Assembly: GCA_005223125.1 (NCBI GenBank)
Contig: NJBH01000002.1
Location: 124,001 to 188,000, forward strand
Direction of reading: 5' to 3'
Origin: Promethearchaeota archaeon Loki_b32
GTDB taxonomy: Archaea; Asgardarchaeota; Lokiarchaeia; Sigyniarchaeales; SOKP01
Length of the DNA: 64,000 nucleotides
The translations under genes and the position numbers were made by a program. The notes beneath the pieces were generated by a model. It did no database searches. It saw only the letters and a program-made list of their open reading frames with translations, and was not told where the DNA came from. Positions 53,249 through 63,354 of this stretch are shown one piece after another (the first letter of the stretch is position 1; each line of letters opens with the position of its first letter).

Positions 53249-53911
53249 ATGGACGATCAAAAAAAGCTCGCAATTGTAATATTAATAGGCGGAAAAAACA
53301 TCCGCTTTGGAAACGAATCTGCTGCTGTTTTAGATGTACTCGGAAAACCGCTAATTTTACACCAAATAGAAACGCTTTCTAAATTTGACGAAGATGTTTT
53401 TTTGGTTGCTAACTCAGAATATCAGATTAATTCCTATTATAGGGAGATTAATTTTCCAAGAGACATTAACTTCATCGTTGATGATACAGAAATTATCGGG
53501 GAATCTGATGTAAGAACTCCAATGTTAGGTATATATTCTGGTTTCAAAGAACTAAATATTTTAGGTTTTGAAAAGGGCTTTCTATTATCGGGCGATATGC
53601 CTTTAATCAAACCTGAAGTGATCGAATTATTGATTAAAGAAGTCGAAGGATACGATTGTTGTATTCCAAGATGGAATAATGGATTTTTGGAGCCATTATT
53701 CGCTATCTATCCTGTTGAAAAAACGTATGAACTTGCGAAAAAAACAATTCAAGAAAAAAATTATTCTTTAAATAGTATAATCGATAAAACTTGGAACATA
53801 AATTACATATCAGTTGAAGAATCGATAAAACCGTTAGATCAAAATTTAATCGGCTTAATAAACATAAACGGACCAATCGATCTTGAGAAAGTAATCAAAT
53901 TATACCAGTAA
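53249..53911 (+). CDS. MobA-like molybdopterin-guanylyltransferase family protein
   Basis: 220 aa nucleotidyltransferase. N-terminal VILIGGKNIRFGNESAAVLD (the usual LAGGxSxRMGxxKxxL, here altered with Asn-Ile-Arg-Phe and no clear Lys), then PLILHQIETLSKFDEDVFLV, the metal-binding LLSGDMPLI near residue 113, and EPLFAIYP. Likely transfers GMP to molybdopterin or acts on a related cofactor. The modified nucleotide loop leaves substrate uncertain. Confidence 0.78.
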   Translation: MDDQKKLAIVILIGGKNIRFGNESAAVLDVLGKPLILHQIETLSKFDEDVFLVANSEYQINSYYREINFPRDINFIVDDTEIIGESDVRTPMLGIYSGFKELNILGFEKGFLLSGDMPLIKPEVIELLIKEVEGYDCCIPRWNNGFLEPLFAIYPVEKTYELAKKTIQEKNYSLNSIIDKTWNINYISVEESIKPLDQNLIGLININGPIDLEKVIKLYQ

Positions 53912-54002
53912 CTTTAATTTTTTCTTATTATCATTCTCTATTTTTTTTGCATCTTAATTTTTCTCAATAAACCTTATACTCTAAAAAAAATTGTTTAACT
54001 TA

Positions 54003-56306
54003 ATGGATAAAGAGGAATTTAAATTTTCAGATAAAAAAATTCCAATTGAAAGAAAAGATGAAATAGATTCTTCCTACAAAATTAAATCTTATAACTTGAA
54101 ACTAAAATTTATGGAAGAAAGGAAAATTCCTCAAAGAGAAATTAAAGATCTGCTTAATCATTTTTTTAATACTACTAAAGTTATCTCAAGAAAAACTAAA
54201 AACTCAATATCTAAAATAATTTACTCTCAAAAAGATAGAATCTTAATTGTGATTACTCCTTTGGGTAAAGATATTATTGTTAATCGAGATAGATTAAGTA
54301 GAGATTATGGATGGTTCTTTTTCATAGAAAAACCTAAAAAAAAGGAAAAAGATTTAAAAAAGAAGAAACCAAAAAAAAAAGAAGAAAGGAAAGAAGAGAA
54401 AACATTAAGTACGGAAGACTTTCCTTTTGATGATTCAATTGTTCCGTTAAAAGAAAAAATAAATATGCGTTCGTTATATCGTACAAAAGAATATGATCAT
54501 TACTTGAAATTGATTAAATCTGGAGATATATCTCAATTACCTGTGAAAGATGTCCTAAATGACTTATTCTTTAAAGATGAGACCATTCCCCTTGAAGAAA
54601 AAAAGGGAATTAGAAAAATCATATATTATCAAAAAGAAAAGGTCATTGTCATAAAGTCTCTTATAGGAGATGAACTATATGAAAATTTAGAAAGATTAGT
54701 TAAAAAGTACGGTTGGTATTTTTACATTACTGGAGTTCCAGTAGGGAAAAGTGAACTTTGTATCGCAATTGATAAAGTTGAAAAGAGATTTGAATTGGAT
54801 TACTTTAAAAATATATCTCTTGCGGAAGATTCAAATAATTCTAGTGATATAAGAGTAACAATTTATCCAATCGTCCTGAAACCTAACCATAATTGCCACA
54901 TTCTAGGTTTAGGGAATCTTAATATTTTATTGGATTGCGGACTTTCGGAGAAAGATGAAGAAAATGAAATTGAAGGAGATTTTAGGCATATTGAAGATTA
55001 TATGCTAAATTTACCGCAATATATTACCGAAGAAGAAAAAATTCGAAAAGAAATAGTTGATGAGGATTCAGATGAGGTGATCTTAGAAGAGATCCCAAAG
55101 AATCCAAAAATAGACGCTATATTTCTCAGTCATAGTCATTATGATCATGTTTCAGGACTTAAAGAACTAATTAAATTATATCCAGATACTCCACTTTTAA
55201 GTTCAAGAATAACATTAGATTTATATCTACTTAGAGATTCGAATTTCTTAAAACAAGAGACACATAATGAAATTGAAGAAGAAGAATACCAAAATATAGT
55301 TAAGAATATTATATATGTTGAAAATGGTACTAAAATCGAATTTAAAGAAAGAAATTGCTTTCTCTCATTTTTTCATGCTGGTCATATGCCTGGAGCATTG
55401 ATGTTATTGGCAAAAATAAATGATTTTAAGTTTTTATACACAGGAGATTATACTTATATCGATATAACTCCATTTGCGGGTACAAGACGATTTTTAGAAC
55501 AAATTTCTCATCCTATTGATTATTTATTGATTGATGGTACAGCCGCTCAAGAAGATTTTGGCAATATTTCTGATCAATTTCATAGCCTAATTTTATTTTT
55601 AGAACAAAAAGCAGAATATGGGGATAATTCATTAATTGGAGCGGATCCTTCAAGTTTAGCCATAAGTTTTATGTTAACTTTTTGGAGATATTTTAGAAAG
55701 CAACAATTAAGGCGTGGTTTCAAAAAACGTCCAAATATTTATGTCGATATGATGGTGAGGAGAAATATCCAAGTTATAAACCATCGCTATGAATATATCT
55801 ATGGTCCAATTTCAAGACTAATTCGTGATAAAGCAAATCCATTTAATAGCATAAAATTTAGATGGTTTGATCATACTAATTTAAACTTTTTACGCAAGAA
55901 AAATAATATAATAATTTCCCATCCACCTGACCTTTCTTACGGATTAATAAGAAATATTATTAATGTTGTTGGACGAAATCCTCATAATTTTGTTTTTTTA
56001 GCAGGATCCATCCATGATCCTCCGGGTTCAGATCTACTAGAAGGTGCTGAAGAAATAGAATTTTCTGAGACATGGAAAATGCCATTTCGGGCATTATTAC
56101 TCAATACATTTGCGCCTCACATTAAAATTAAACTCCATGCTGATAAAAATCAGTTGCTGGAAATGATAAAAAACTTGGAGCCGAAAGAAGTTTGCTTTTT
56201 CCACCAATCAGCTAGAAAATTGGTAGAAGTAGTTGAATATGTACAAGAATTGGGCGTTGATAAAGTCTCTTTACCTGTAAAAAGAAAGCTTAAAATATTG
56301 AATTAA
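54003..56306 (+). CDS. Beta-CASP-type metallo-beta-lactamase protein with duplicated N-terminal domain
   Basis: 767 aa from ATG 54003; an earlier TTG is less likely. Residues about 5-100 and 140-240 are tandem copies of one domain (both carry KI/GIRKIIY-type SQKDR/YQKEK strands and end YGWFFFI / YGWYFYI), joined by a Lys/Glu-rich linker. The MBL core has IFLSHSHYDHVSG, FFHAGHMPGAL and LYTGDYTY, and the C-terminal EVCFFHQSARKLVE stands where CPSF-type enzymes have their last His. A nuclease acting on RNA or DNA is likely. The duplicated N-terminal domain is not one I know in KH-containing aCPSF1. Confidence 0.8.
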   Translation: MDKEEFKFSDKKIPIERKDEIDSSYKIKSYNLKLKFMEERKIPQREIKDLLNHFFNTTKVISRKTKNSISKIIYSQKDRILIVITPLGKDIIVNRDRLSRDYGWFFFIEKPKKKEKDLKKKKPKKKEERKEEKTLSTEDFPFDDSIVPLKEKINMRSLYRTKEYDHYLKLIKSGDISQLPVKDVLNDLFFKDETIPLEEKKGIRKIIYYQKEKVIVIKSLIGDELYENLERLVKKYGWYFYITGVPVGKSELCIAIDKVEKRFELDYFKNISLAEDSNNSSDIRVTIYPIVLKPNHNCHILGLGNLNILLDCGLSEKDEENEIEGDFRHIEDYMLNLPQYITEEEKIRKEIVDEDSDEVILEEIPKNPKIDAIFLSHSHYDHVSGLKELIKLYPDTPLLSSRITLDLYLLRDSNFLKQETHNEIEEEEYQNIVKNIIYVENGTKIEFKERNCFLSFFHAGHMPGALMLLAKINDFKFLYTGDYTYIDITPFAGTRRFLEQISHPIDYLLIDGTAAQEDFGNISDQFHSLILFLEQKAEYGDNSLIGADPSSLAISFMLTFWRYFRKQQLRRGFKKRPNIYVDMMVRRNIQVINHRYEYIYGPISRLIRDKANPFNSIKFRWFDHTNLNFLRKKNNIIISHPPDLSYGLIRNIINVVGRNPHNFVFLAGSIHDPPGSDLLEGAEEIEFSETWKMPFRALLLNTFAPHIKIKLHADKNQLLEMIKNLEPKEVCFFHQSARKLVEVVEYVQELGVDKVSLPVKRKLKILN

Positions 56307-56332
56307 GAATTTTTAAAAAAATAAATATTAGT

Positions 56333-56698
56333 TTATTCAGTAAAATCGCCTAGATCTTTTATAGCCATAAAATCACCCAAAAATGCTTTTTTTAGGAGTT
56401 CAGAAGCTTTTTCCCATAGATTCTCTAAAATATTTTGTACATTTATCATATCTTCCTTATTTTTAAATTCAATAGTAATTTTTTGAGATTCTTCATCTAC
56501 ATTTATATCCATTTGAATGTCTTCTGTTAAACCCCCAATTACTTTAAGCATGTCTTTTACTTCACTCTCTTTACCTAATTCATCCTTTCTTTTTTTTTCT
56601 CCTTTAAAATCTAAACTAATTTTAAGTTTTATATCATCTATATTGATTGATACCTGTTCTTTTAACATATTTTTTAATCCATCTATTATATTTTCCAT
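56333..56698 (-). CDS. Hypothetical protein
   Basis: 121 aa. ATG 56698 is preferred because AAGGAGGAGG stands just upstream; a longer frame reaching into the CocE gene exists but lacks a ribosome site. Predicted helix-strand-helix, with EQVSINIDDIKLKISLDFKG and IQMDINVDEESQKITIEFKN forming two beta hairpins and no motif I recognise. It begins 19 bp after the CocE-like stop on the same strand. Confidence 0.6.
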   Translation of the reverse strand: MENIIDGLKNMLKEQVSINIDDIKLKISLDFKGEKKRKDELGKESEVKDMLKVIGGLTEDIQMDINVDEESQKITIEFKNKEDMINVQNILENLWEKASELLKKAFLGDFMAIKDLGDFTE

Positions 56699-56717
56699 AT
56701 TAAATCCTCCTCCTTCT

Positions 56718-58547
56718 TTAACTATTATTCTTTTTTTTAATGGGAACATCAATATAGGACGCGTAAGAGGCATTTCGTGCAATAGTAATGGTAGGTTTTC
56801 CATCAGTTGGGTATTTTCTAAAAGTATCTTTATCAGCTCCCGCGATGGCAAGTTTGAGTCTATGTCCTTTTCGAATAAGGACAGACGTCGGTCGAAATCC
56901 GAAAGTTACTTCTGTGATTTCCCCCGGTATCATTGGAGAGGCATCTTTCTTTTTAAAAGAATGGTAGGGAATTAATATTTCATATGGGGGTGTATCCGTG
57001 GATATTTTACGGTGAATTAATCTTAAATTTCCATCTGTAAAATAATGTATGTTTCCATTATCATCTATTTCTTCTAAATAAGCAAATATTGCTCCATCAT
57101 CGTGAGTTGATCTAAGAAATAATGTAATCGTGGCATGACCTGTGATCTCCACATCCTCTTCAAAAGGCGGACTTGTATATGTCAATAACTTTTTATCTGC
57201 TTTTTCTCTATTTGAGTAATCAATTGGTAAACCTAATAATGTCCACCACCTATTTAATCTACCAGATGTGGCGGTAAAGCTTACTTTATAATTATCTTCT
57301 CCTGCATCATTTTCAGGTTTCTTTGTAGTTATTGTATTATTTTCAGATAAATACCATTTCATTCTTGTAAATCCTTCAGGTGGCCAAACTTGAGTTTTAT
57401 TCCATTTTTCTTCTCCCATTGTGTAATAATACAAAGTTTTTCCTTTAATTTCCTCTCCATATAGAATTGAGTCAAAAAAATCAATCCATGTAGTAATACG
57501 CTCTTTTGGAGAAGGAGTGACTTCGGGTTTATCCGGATTTAAAGGATCAGCAGGATATAAAGCTCCATGATTCCATGCTCCAATTATTGCAATGTGAGGA
57601 TTTTTCAAATTTATAAACCTATTTATGTGAGCATCAATATAAGCTGAATCTAACCAAGCACACCAACTCAATATAGGCACATTAGATTTTTCAAACTGAT
57701 CTTGGTAAATAAAAGAACTAATCTCATCTGGTGTTGCTCCATCTGGAAGAGAATCATCTCGAAAATCTTTATCATGAAGTAAATCATAGACATATTCATT
57801 TGAAAGATGTTCTTCCTTAGCTTCTTCTAATATTTTCTGATCTGTATCAATATCAATAGGTTTTACCCCTTTCATCAATAACCATAAATACGGAATTAGT
57901 TCTTTAAAAGCTTTAGAATTGTTTTGATCAAGATTTCTTCCTACAAAGGACCAAAGTTGTACAAATGCGTGATCAAAACAGCCCCCAGGAAAAGCGACAT
58001 CAGTATAAGCATCCCATAACCCGTGACCCGGCATAATAGCTTTGACAGCGGGATGATTATTTACTGCTAACTGTTCCGCAGTTGTTGCAGTATAAGATAT
58101 TCCATTAGAAACAACATTTCCATTTGACCAAGGTTGAGAAATAATCCAATCTACAATATCAGCGCCATCTTTAACTTCTTCTTTTGAAAATGGATAAGGT
58201 CTTGATCCAAAAGAAGCACCGCATCCTCTCACGTCTACATACACTATTGCATAACCACGCTTAGTGAATAATGCAGGTGAAGGTGTAAAAATTGATGTTT
58301 CTTTAAGTACCCATCGAAAAGGAATTCTAAGTTTTGCAGCTCTCCAATATCTTGTTTGATATAATAATGTAGGAAGTTTTTGTTCGGGATCTATTCCTTT
58401 AGGAAGACATATAGTAACTGCAATTTTTACTCCATCTCTCATAGGAATATGGATATTACTGGTTGTATAATCTTTATAGGTCTTTCTTTGGGGAAAATTC
58501 CACTTCAGATGAAATGGATTATTATCACTTTCGATATTTTTACTCAT
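56718..58547 (-). CDS. CocE/NonD-family hydrolase (X-Pro dipeptidyl-peptidase-like)
   Basis: 609 aa alpha/beta-hydrolase with the C-terminal jelly-roll typical of the family. TSNIHIPMRDGVKIAVTICL opens the fold, YVDVRGCGASFGSRPYP is the oxyanion region, and the nucleophile lies in GNVVSNGISYTATTAEQL (Ser of GISY). The acid is Asp in LSWCAWLDSAY and the His is in GAWNHGALYP. Members hydrolyse esters, amides or Xaa-Pro dipeptides. No signal peptide, so probably cytosolic. Substrate unknown. Confidence 0.9.
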   Translation of the reverse strand: MSKNIESDNNPFHLKWNFPQRKTYKDYTTSNIHIPMRDGVKIAVTICLPKGIDPEQKLPTLLYQTRYWRAAKLRIPFRWVLKETSIFTPSPALFTKRGYAIVYVDVRGCGASFGSRPYPFSKEEVKDGADIVDWIISQPWSNGNVVSNGISYTATTAEQLAVNNHPAVKAIMPGHGLWDAYTDVAFPGGCFDHAFVQLWSFVGRNLDQNNSKAFKELIPYLWLLMKGVKPIDIDTDQKILEEAKEEHLSNEYVYDLLHDKDFRDDSLPDGATPDEISSFIYQDQFEKSNVPILSWCAWLDSAYIDAHINRFINLKNPHIAIIGAWNHGALYPADPLNPDKPEVTPSPKERITTWIDFFDSILYGEEIKGKTLYYYTMGEEKWNKTQVWPPEGFTRMKWYLSENNTITTKKPENDAGEDNYKVSFTATSGRLNRWWTLLGLPIDYSNREKADKKLLTYTSPPFEEDVEITGHATITLFLRSTHDDGAIFAYLEEIDDNGNIHYFTDGNLRLIHRKISTDTPPYEILIPYHSFKKKDASPMIPGEITEVTFGFRPTSVLIRKGHRLKLAIAGADKDTFRKYPTDGKPTITIARNASYASYIDVPIKKKNNS

Positions 58548-58714
58548 AATTGTTTCTCTAATCCTAATTTAAATTCTTAAGATAATATAATACTATTTTT
58601 ATCTTCTGTTATTTATTAAGTTACTTCTTCTGATAATCAATTGAATTTATTAAATGTAAACCATAAATCTTTAAGGAAATGATCTCTTATACATCATAGA
58701 ACTAAATTATTGAT

Positions 58715-58730
58715 AAGGTGTATAAAGATT
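58715..58730 (+). promoter_or_regulatory. SD site selecting an ATT start codon for IscU
   Basis: AAGGTG (58715-58720) stands 7 nt before ATT at 58728. An in-frame TTG at 58710 lies upstream of the SD and would add six residues not seen in IscU proteins. Confidence 0.55.
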
Positions 58731-59108
58731 TACTCTGATAAAGTCCTGGACCACTTTAAAAATCCCCGAAATATGGGTGAAATGAAGGACGCTGATGCAG
58801 TAGGCGAATATGGAAATCCTATATGTGGCGATTTAATGCATATATATATTAAGGTGAAAGAGATGAATGGACAAAAAATTATTGATGACATCTCTTTTCA
58901 GACTTTTGGTTGCGCTGCTGCTATTGCTACATCTTCTATGATTACAGAGATTGCTAAAGGAAAAACTTTAGATGAAGCTTCAAATATTACCAGAGATGAT
59001 GTAGCTAAATCTTTAGATGGACTACCTCCTATTAAATTGCATTGTTCAAATTTAGCTGCAGACGCCTTAAAAGATGCTATTAAAAATTATCGAGAAAACC
59101 AAAAATAA
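58728..59108 (+). CDS. iscU: IscU/NifU-like Fe-S cluster scaffold
   Basis: 126 aa if initiated at ATT 58728, giving (M)YSDKVLDHFKNPRNMG, the standard IscU N-terminus (M-Y-S-x-K-V). The three cluster cysteines are in GNPICGDLMH, QTFGCAAAIATSS and KLHCSNLAADAL. It assembles Fe-S clusters with the cysteine desulfurase at 51844. The SD spacing supports the ATT, so this gene is one of three in the window with a near-cognate start. Confidence 0.92.
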   Translation: MYSDKVLDHFKNPRNMGEMKDADAVGEYGNPICGDLMHIYIKVKEMNGQKIIDDISFQTFGCAAAIATSSMITEIAKGKTLDEASNITRDDVAKSLDGLPPIKLHCSNLAADALKDAIKNYRENQK

Positions 59109-59156
59109 AATTCTTTTTCCTCTTCAATTAGAAATTAAAGTTTATTCTTTACTCTT

Positions 59157-60029
59157 ATGGAATTTTCTAAACCAATAATAAACATTATTCAAGAGCGAAT
59201 ATCTCATAGAACTTATTCTGGACACTCTCTTGAAAAAGTTCTTAGAGAAAAGGTATTGAATTTATTGGAAAATCATGATTTGATAAGTCCTTTTAGTAAA
59301 TATGCTGGAAAAGCAAGATTTAGGCTTTTAAGCATTCCAGAGTTTAACTCTAAAGAAAGGAAAAAGTTAGGGACTTATGGATTCATAAAGGGCGCTCAAG
59401 ATTTTATTGTAGGAGCAGTTGAAAAATCTCAGTACAGTCGAGAACATTATGGATATCTTATGGAAACTATTATTTTAGGTGCCACAGATTTGGGGTTAGG
59501 CACATGTTGGTTAGGTGGTTTTTTTAACAGAAGTCTATTTACTTCGAAAATTAATTGTACATCAGATGAAATCATACCTGCTATTACACCCATTGGATAT
59601 TCTGCTCAGAGAACAGTTAGAGAAAAGGTTATTCGATCATTTGCTAAAGCAGATAAAAGATTGCCTTGGGATCAATTATTTTTTGAAGGAAATCATAGTG
59701 TTTCATTATCTAAGGAAAAAGCAGGCAAGTATTCAAAACTACTTGAAATGGTTAGATTAGGGCCATCTGCTGGGAACAAACAACCTTGGCGGATATTTAA
59801 AGTACTCACCAGAGATACTTTTCATTTTTATACCATTAACCCTAAAGATGGACGATTTTTGCAATACAGCAAATTTCGACCTATAGATATCGGAATAGCT
59901 GTTAGTCACTTTGATCTTACGGCAAAAGAATTAGGCATTAATGGGAATTGGATAATTGAGACTCCTCAAATTCCCGGAGCAGACGACTTAATATATAAGA
60001 TTACTTGGAATGGGGATGACAAAAAATAA
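59157..60029 (+). CDS. Nitroreductase-family protein
   Basis: 290 aa. N-terminal ERISHRTYSGHSLEKVLREK (the R-x-S/T-x-R FMN-binding start), then LMETIILGATDLGLGTCWLG (mid-domain dimer helix), and a second half with EMVRLGPSAGNKQPWRIFKV and IDIGIAVSHFDLTAKELGI. The double-length layout, with a reductase-like motif in each half, matches the TM1586-type nitroreductase branch. Flavin-dependent reduction is likely; the substrate is unknown. It lies just after iscU. Confidence 0.85.
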   Translation: MEFSKPIINIIQERISHRTYSGHSLEKVLREKVLNLLENHDLISPFSKYAGKARFRLLSIPEFNSKERKKLGTYGFIKGAQDFIVGAVEKSQYSREHYGYLMETIILGATDLGLGTCWLGGFFNRSLFTSKINCTSDEIIPAITPIGYSAQRTVREKVIRSFAKADKRLPWDQLFFEGNHSVSLSKEKAGKYSKLLEMVRLGPSAGNKQPWRIFKVLTRDTFHFYTINPKDGRFLQYSKFRPIDIGIAVSHFDLTAKELGINGNWIIETPQIPGADDLIYKITWNGDDKK

Positions 60030-60049
60030 GTCAATCTAATTATTAATAT

Positions 60050-60298
60050 ATGATTTTAGGAGTAGGGGCTGTATTATTAGTAATTATTATTTTAACATAC
60101 ATTGTAATTCATTACAATACCCATAACGATTCAATAAATCCATTAAAAAATGAATATTATGAAAATAATGAGATAAAATCCCCTAAAACCGATGATAAGG
60201 AGTTTTCTTTAGGAAATGCTAATTTTTGTTATAATTGCGGTAAAAAATTAGATTATAATTCAGTAAAATTTTGCATATATTGTGGAGTAGAAATTTAA
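60050..60298 (+). CDS. Small membrane protein with C-terminal zinc ribbon
   Basis: 82 aa. One TM helix at residues 2-21 (ILGVGAVLLVIIILTYIVIH), a polar linker, then a zinc ribbon NFCYNCGKKL ... KFCIYCGVEI. The topology places the ribbon in the cytosol. Tail-type zinc ribbons of this sort recur on membrane proteins here (see the subtilisin). Function unknown. Confidence 0.65.
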   Translation: MILGVGAVLLVIIILTYIVIHYNTHNDSINPLKNEYYENNEIKSPKTDDKEFSLGNANFCYNCGKKLDYNSVKFCIYCGVEI

Positions 60299-60430
60299 TT
60301 GAAATAACTTGAAGTTTTATAACCTAAACGATTAAATACAGATTATTATGAAACCAAAATGAGAAGTTAATTTACAAATTATAAACAAAAGGTATAATTA
60401 TCAAAGTTAGTAATTAGAAATATGAGAAAA

Positions 60431-60445
60431 AGGTGATTTTTCATA
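60431..60445 (+). promoter_or_regulatory. SD site selecting an ATA start codon for the copper ATPase
   Basis: AGGTGA (60431-60436) stands 6 nt before ATA at 60443. An in-frame TGA sits two codons before the ATA, and the first downstream ATG is inside the metal-binding motif GGMTCANC, too late to be the start. Confidence 0.6.
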
Positions 60446-63340
60446 ACAGAAACTAAAGAAAATATAAATATTAAGTTAGGTGGAATGACATGCGCTAATT
60501 GCGCTTTGAAGATCGAAACAAAGTTAAATAATCTTGAAGGTGTCAATACAGCAGTAGTTAACTTTGCTAATGAGGAGGCAACAGTTGATTATGATCCTAG
60601 AACCGTTGATTTTACTGTTTTTAAGGATGCAATTCGTGATCTTGGTTATAAAGCATCATTAGCTAAAATCGATTTAAAAGTTGTAGATACCCTTTCTGAA
60701 AGTGAATTTGAAAATTTCATTAAGAAGATAAAAACTATCCAAGGAATTCATGATATCAGAGGGAACTACAAAGCTTCCAAGATGTTCATTGAATTCAATG
60801 AATTAATTATAGATGAAAATGGCGTATATTCTACAATAAAGCAATTGGGCTATACTATTGAGAAATCCGCAGGAGTAATGGATATGGAGATTATTAAGCA
60901 TAAGAAAGAAATGAGATATCGTTTACGTATTATGTTAATTTCACTAACGTTTTCACTAATAATTACTCCTATTAGCTGGCTTGTAATAGAATCTTTCGAA
61001 AGGAATTTAGTCCTATTTTTTCTCGCAGTTGCTAATTACCTTATTTCTGGCTCTTTCTTTTTGATTGGAGCATACAAATCTTTGAAGAATAAATCTACAA
61101 ACATGGATGTATTAGTCGCTTTAGGCACCACAACAGCACTTATTTATTCCATATTAACGACATTTATCATATCTGGAAATACCTTTTACGAAGCTATGAG
61201 TATGATAATTACTTTCTTACTAGTCGGAAAATATCTTGAACATAAAACTAAGGGACAGACTTCAGAAGCTATAAAAAAATTAATCGGTTTACAACCAAAA
61301 ACTGCTACAATTTTAAAAGATGGAAAAGAAATTGAGATTCCTATTGAAGAAATTGAGTTAGGAGATACATTAGTTGTGAGACCTGGTGAAAAAATTCCTG
61401 TGGATGGAAAAGTTGTTGAAGGAAAAACTAAAGTAGATGAATCAATGATCACAGGTGAAAGTAAGTATGTTAAAAAAGAAATTGAGAGTGAGGTAATTGG
61501 GGCAACAGTAAATCAGACTGGATTAATTCATATGATTGCTGAGAAAATCGGTAAAGATACATTACTATTTCAGATTATAGATTTTGTAAAACAAGCTCAA
61601 GGTAGAAAAGCAGCTAAACAGCAATTAGCCGATAAAGTTAGTAATTATTTTGTACCATTAGTTATTATAATAGCAGTAAGTTCATTTTTATACTGGTTTT
61701 TTATTGGAACTCAAGTATTCCCAGTACTTCAAGCTACTAGACTTGAAACCTCTTTGTTAGTCTTTACTTCAGTAGTTGTTATAGCATGTCCTTGCGCTTT
61801 AGGACTTGCAATTCCAACCGCTGTAATGGTTGGTACAGGTAAAGGTGCTGAAAATGGTCTTTTAATTAAAGGAGGTGATTCACTGGAATCGATCAATACA
61901 ATTAACACTATTGTTTTTGATAAAACAGGTACTTTGACGGTTGGAAAGCCAAAAGTTTCGGTAATTTTTACTGAAAAGGATTTGAATAATACAGGTTATG
62001 ATGAAAATGAACTACTATTTTATGCTGGAAGTGCTGAAATGGGATCAGAACATCCTCTTGGAAGGGCCATCATTGAAGAAGCAAATCAAAGAGGATTATC
62101 TCTCGAATCACCAAAAGAATTTGATGCTTTTCCTGGAAAAGGCATTAAAACTAAAATTAAAGGAAAAACAGTATTAATTGGAAATAATAAATTAATGTTA
62201 GACAATGGTATATCAATTGAAGATTATAAGAACAAATTTAATGAATATCAGCAATATGGTATAACAACAATTTTAATCAGTATTGATAATACAATCAAAG
62301 GTATAATAGGGATTTCTGATAAAATAAAGGATCAAGCACCCTATGCTTTAGATAAATTACGAGAAACTGGTTTAGAAATTTATATGTTAACAGGAGATAA
62401 CATGCAAACAGCTTTAATTATTGGAAAACAATTAAAAATTGATGATCAACATATTTTGGCAGAGGTTTTACCTAATGAGAAAGCTTTAACTATTCAAAAA
62501 TTGCAGGAGTCTGGAGACCATAAGGTTGTCGGTATGGTGGGTGATGGAATAAATGATGCTCCTGCATTAGCTCAAGCGGATGTTGGAATAGCAATAGGAT
62601 CTGGAACTGATGTCGCCATTGAAACTGCTGATATTGTTCTGATGAGAGGAGATTTACGAAATGTTGTTTCTGCCATTAATTTATCAAAAAAGACTTATAA
62701 AAAGATGATAACAAATCTATTCTGGGCTTTTATTTATAATGTTATCGGAATACCAATCGCAGCTGGTGTATTTTATGGTTTAACTGGACTATTTCTGCCA
62801 CCTTATTTAGCAGCAGTTTTTATGGCAACAAGTTCGGTTTCCGTAGTAACAAATGCTTTATTTTTAAAAAAATATGAACCAAAAACACCTCAACAACTTG
62901 AAGAAGAAATGTTATTGGTTTCTCAAGAGAAAGTAACAGATCCAGTATGTGGAATGGAAATTGATCCAAGACAAGCAATTGAATATGAATATAAAAGTAA
63001 AATATATCATTTTTGCAATCCTAATTGTGAAACTCATTTCAAACGAGATCCTGAAAGATTTAAGAATTATGATGCAATGGATCCAAAACTTATGCAAATA
63101 AAAAGCCCTGATAGTAACAAAAAAGAAGAAAGTGTAATTGAGAATGAACAAACTAAAAAGGAGGATAAAAATATGGGAAAATTAAAATGTTCGGAATGTG
63201 GATTAGAGCAAGATCTTCCAATGCATTGTGGACAAGCCATGCATAAAGAAGGAGATCAATTAGTCTGCTGGATGGGTTCTAGCTGTGGAGCTCAACTAAT
63301 TCCAGAACATCATGGAAAACATATGGAAGTTATTGAATAA
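60443..63340 (+). CDS. copA: Copper-transporting P1B-type ATPase with C-terminal YHS and metal-binding domains, ATA start
   Basis: 965 aa if initiated at ATA 60443. The N-terminal HMA domain carries MTCANC (Cys 17 and 20); a second HMA-like domain (about 75-150) has lost its CxxC. The ATPase core has the ion site CPCALG, phosphorylation motif DKTGTLT near 493, HPLGRAI (the HP locus) and [14 protein letters not shown], all P1B-1 (Cu+) marks. After the last TM pair comes a YHS/TRASH-type domain (DPVCGMEI ... [12 protein letters not shown]) and a tail [19 protein letters not shown]. An internal SD and ATG at 63173 could produce the last 55 residues separately. Exports copper from the cytosol; regulation not evident. 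Confidence 0.93.
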   Translation: MTETKENINIKLGGMTCANCALKIETKLNNLEGVNTAVVNFANEEATVDYDPRTVDFTVFKDAIRDLGYKASLAKIDLKVVDTLSESEFENFIKKIKTIQGIHDIRGNYKASKMFIEFNELIIDENGVYSTIKQLGYTIEKSAGVMDMEIIKHKKEMRYRLRIMLISLTFSLIITPISWLVIESFERNLVLFFLAVANYLISGSFFLIGAYKSLKNKSTNMDVLVALGTTTALIYSILTTFIISGNTFYEAMSMIITFLLVGKYLEHKTKGQTSEAIKKLIGLQPKTATILKDGKEIEIPIEEIELGDTLVVRPGEKIPVDGKVVEGKTKVDESMITGESKYVKKEIESEVIGATVNQTGLIHMIAEKIGKDTLLFQIIDFVKQAQGRKAAKQQLADKVSNYFVPLVIIIAVSSFLYWFFIGTQVFPVLQATRLETSLLVFTSVVVIACPCALGLAIPTAVMVGTGKGAENGLLIKGGDSLESINTINTIVFDKTGTLTVGKPKVSVIFTEKDLNNTGYDENELLFYAGSAEMGSEHPLGRAIIEEANQRGLSLESPKEFDAFPGKGIKTKIKGKTVLIGNNKLMLDNGISIEDYKNKFNEYQQYGITTILISIDNTIKGIIGISDKIKDQAPYALDKLRETGLEIYMLTGDNMQTALIIGKQLKIDDQHILAEVLPNEKALTIQKLQESGDHKVVGMVGDGINDAPALAQADVGIAIGSGTDVAIETADIVLMRGDLRNVVSAINLSKKTYKKMITNLFWAFIYNVIGIPIAAGVFYGLTGLFLPPYLAAVFMATSSVSVVTNALFLKKYEPKTPQQLEEEMLLVSQEKVTDPVCGMEIDPRQAIEYEYKSKIYHFCNPNCETHFKRDPERFKNYDAMDPKLMQIKSPDSNKKEESVIENEQTKKEDKNMGKLKCSECGLEQDLPMHCGQAMHKEGDQLVCWMGSSCGAQLIPEHHGKHMEVIE
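63173..63340 (+). CDS. Internal in-frame start: 55-aa Cys/His metal-binding protein inside copA
   Basis: AAGGAGGA (63158-63165) stands 7 nt before ATG 63173, inside and in frame with the ATPase gene. The product would be 55 aa, beginning [10 protein letters not shown] and containing CxxC, HCGQAMH, a CWMGSSCG pair and a HHGKHM tail. This looks like a small soluble metal carrier. The SD is stronger than those of many real genes here. Production as a separate protein is inference; bacterial copA can also yield a chaperone, by frameshifting. Confidence 0.5.
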   Translation: MGKLKCSECGLEQDLPMHCGQAMHKEGDQLVCWMGSSCGAQLIPEHHGKHMEVIE

Positions 63341-63354
63341 TATATTAAAACTGA

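Noticed and set aside
56699-56851. Longer form of the hypothetical gene ending at 56333
   Set aside because: The extension overlaps the end of the CocE-like gene and has no ribosome site; ATG 56698 has a strong one.
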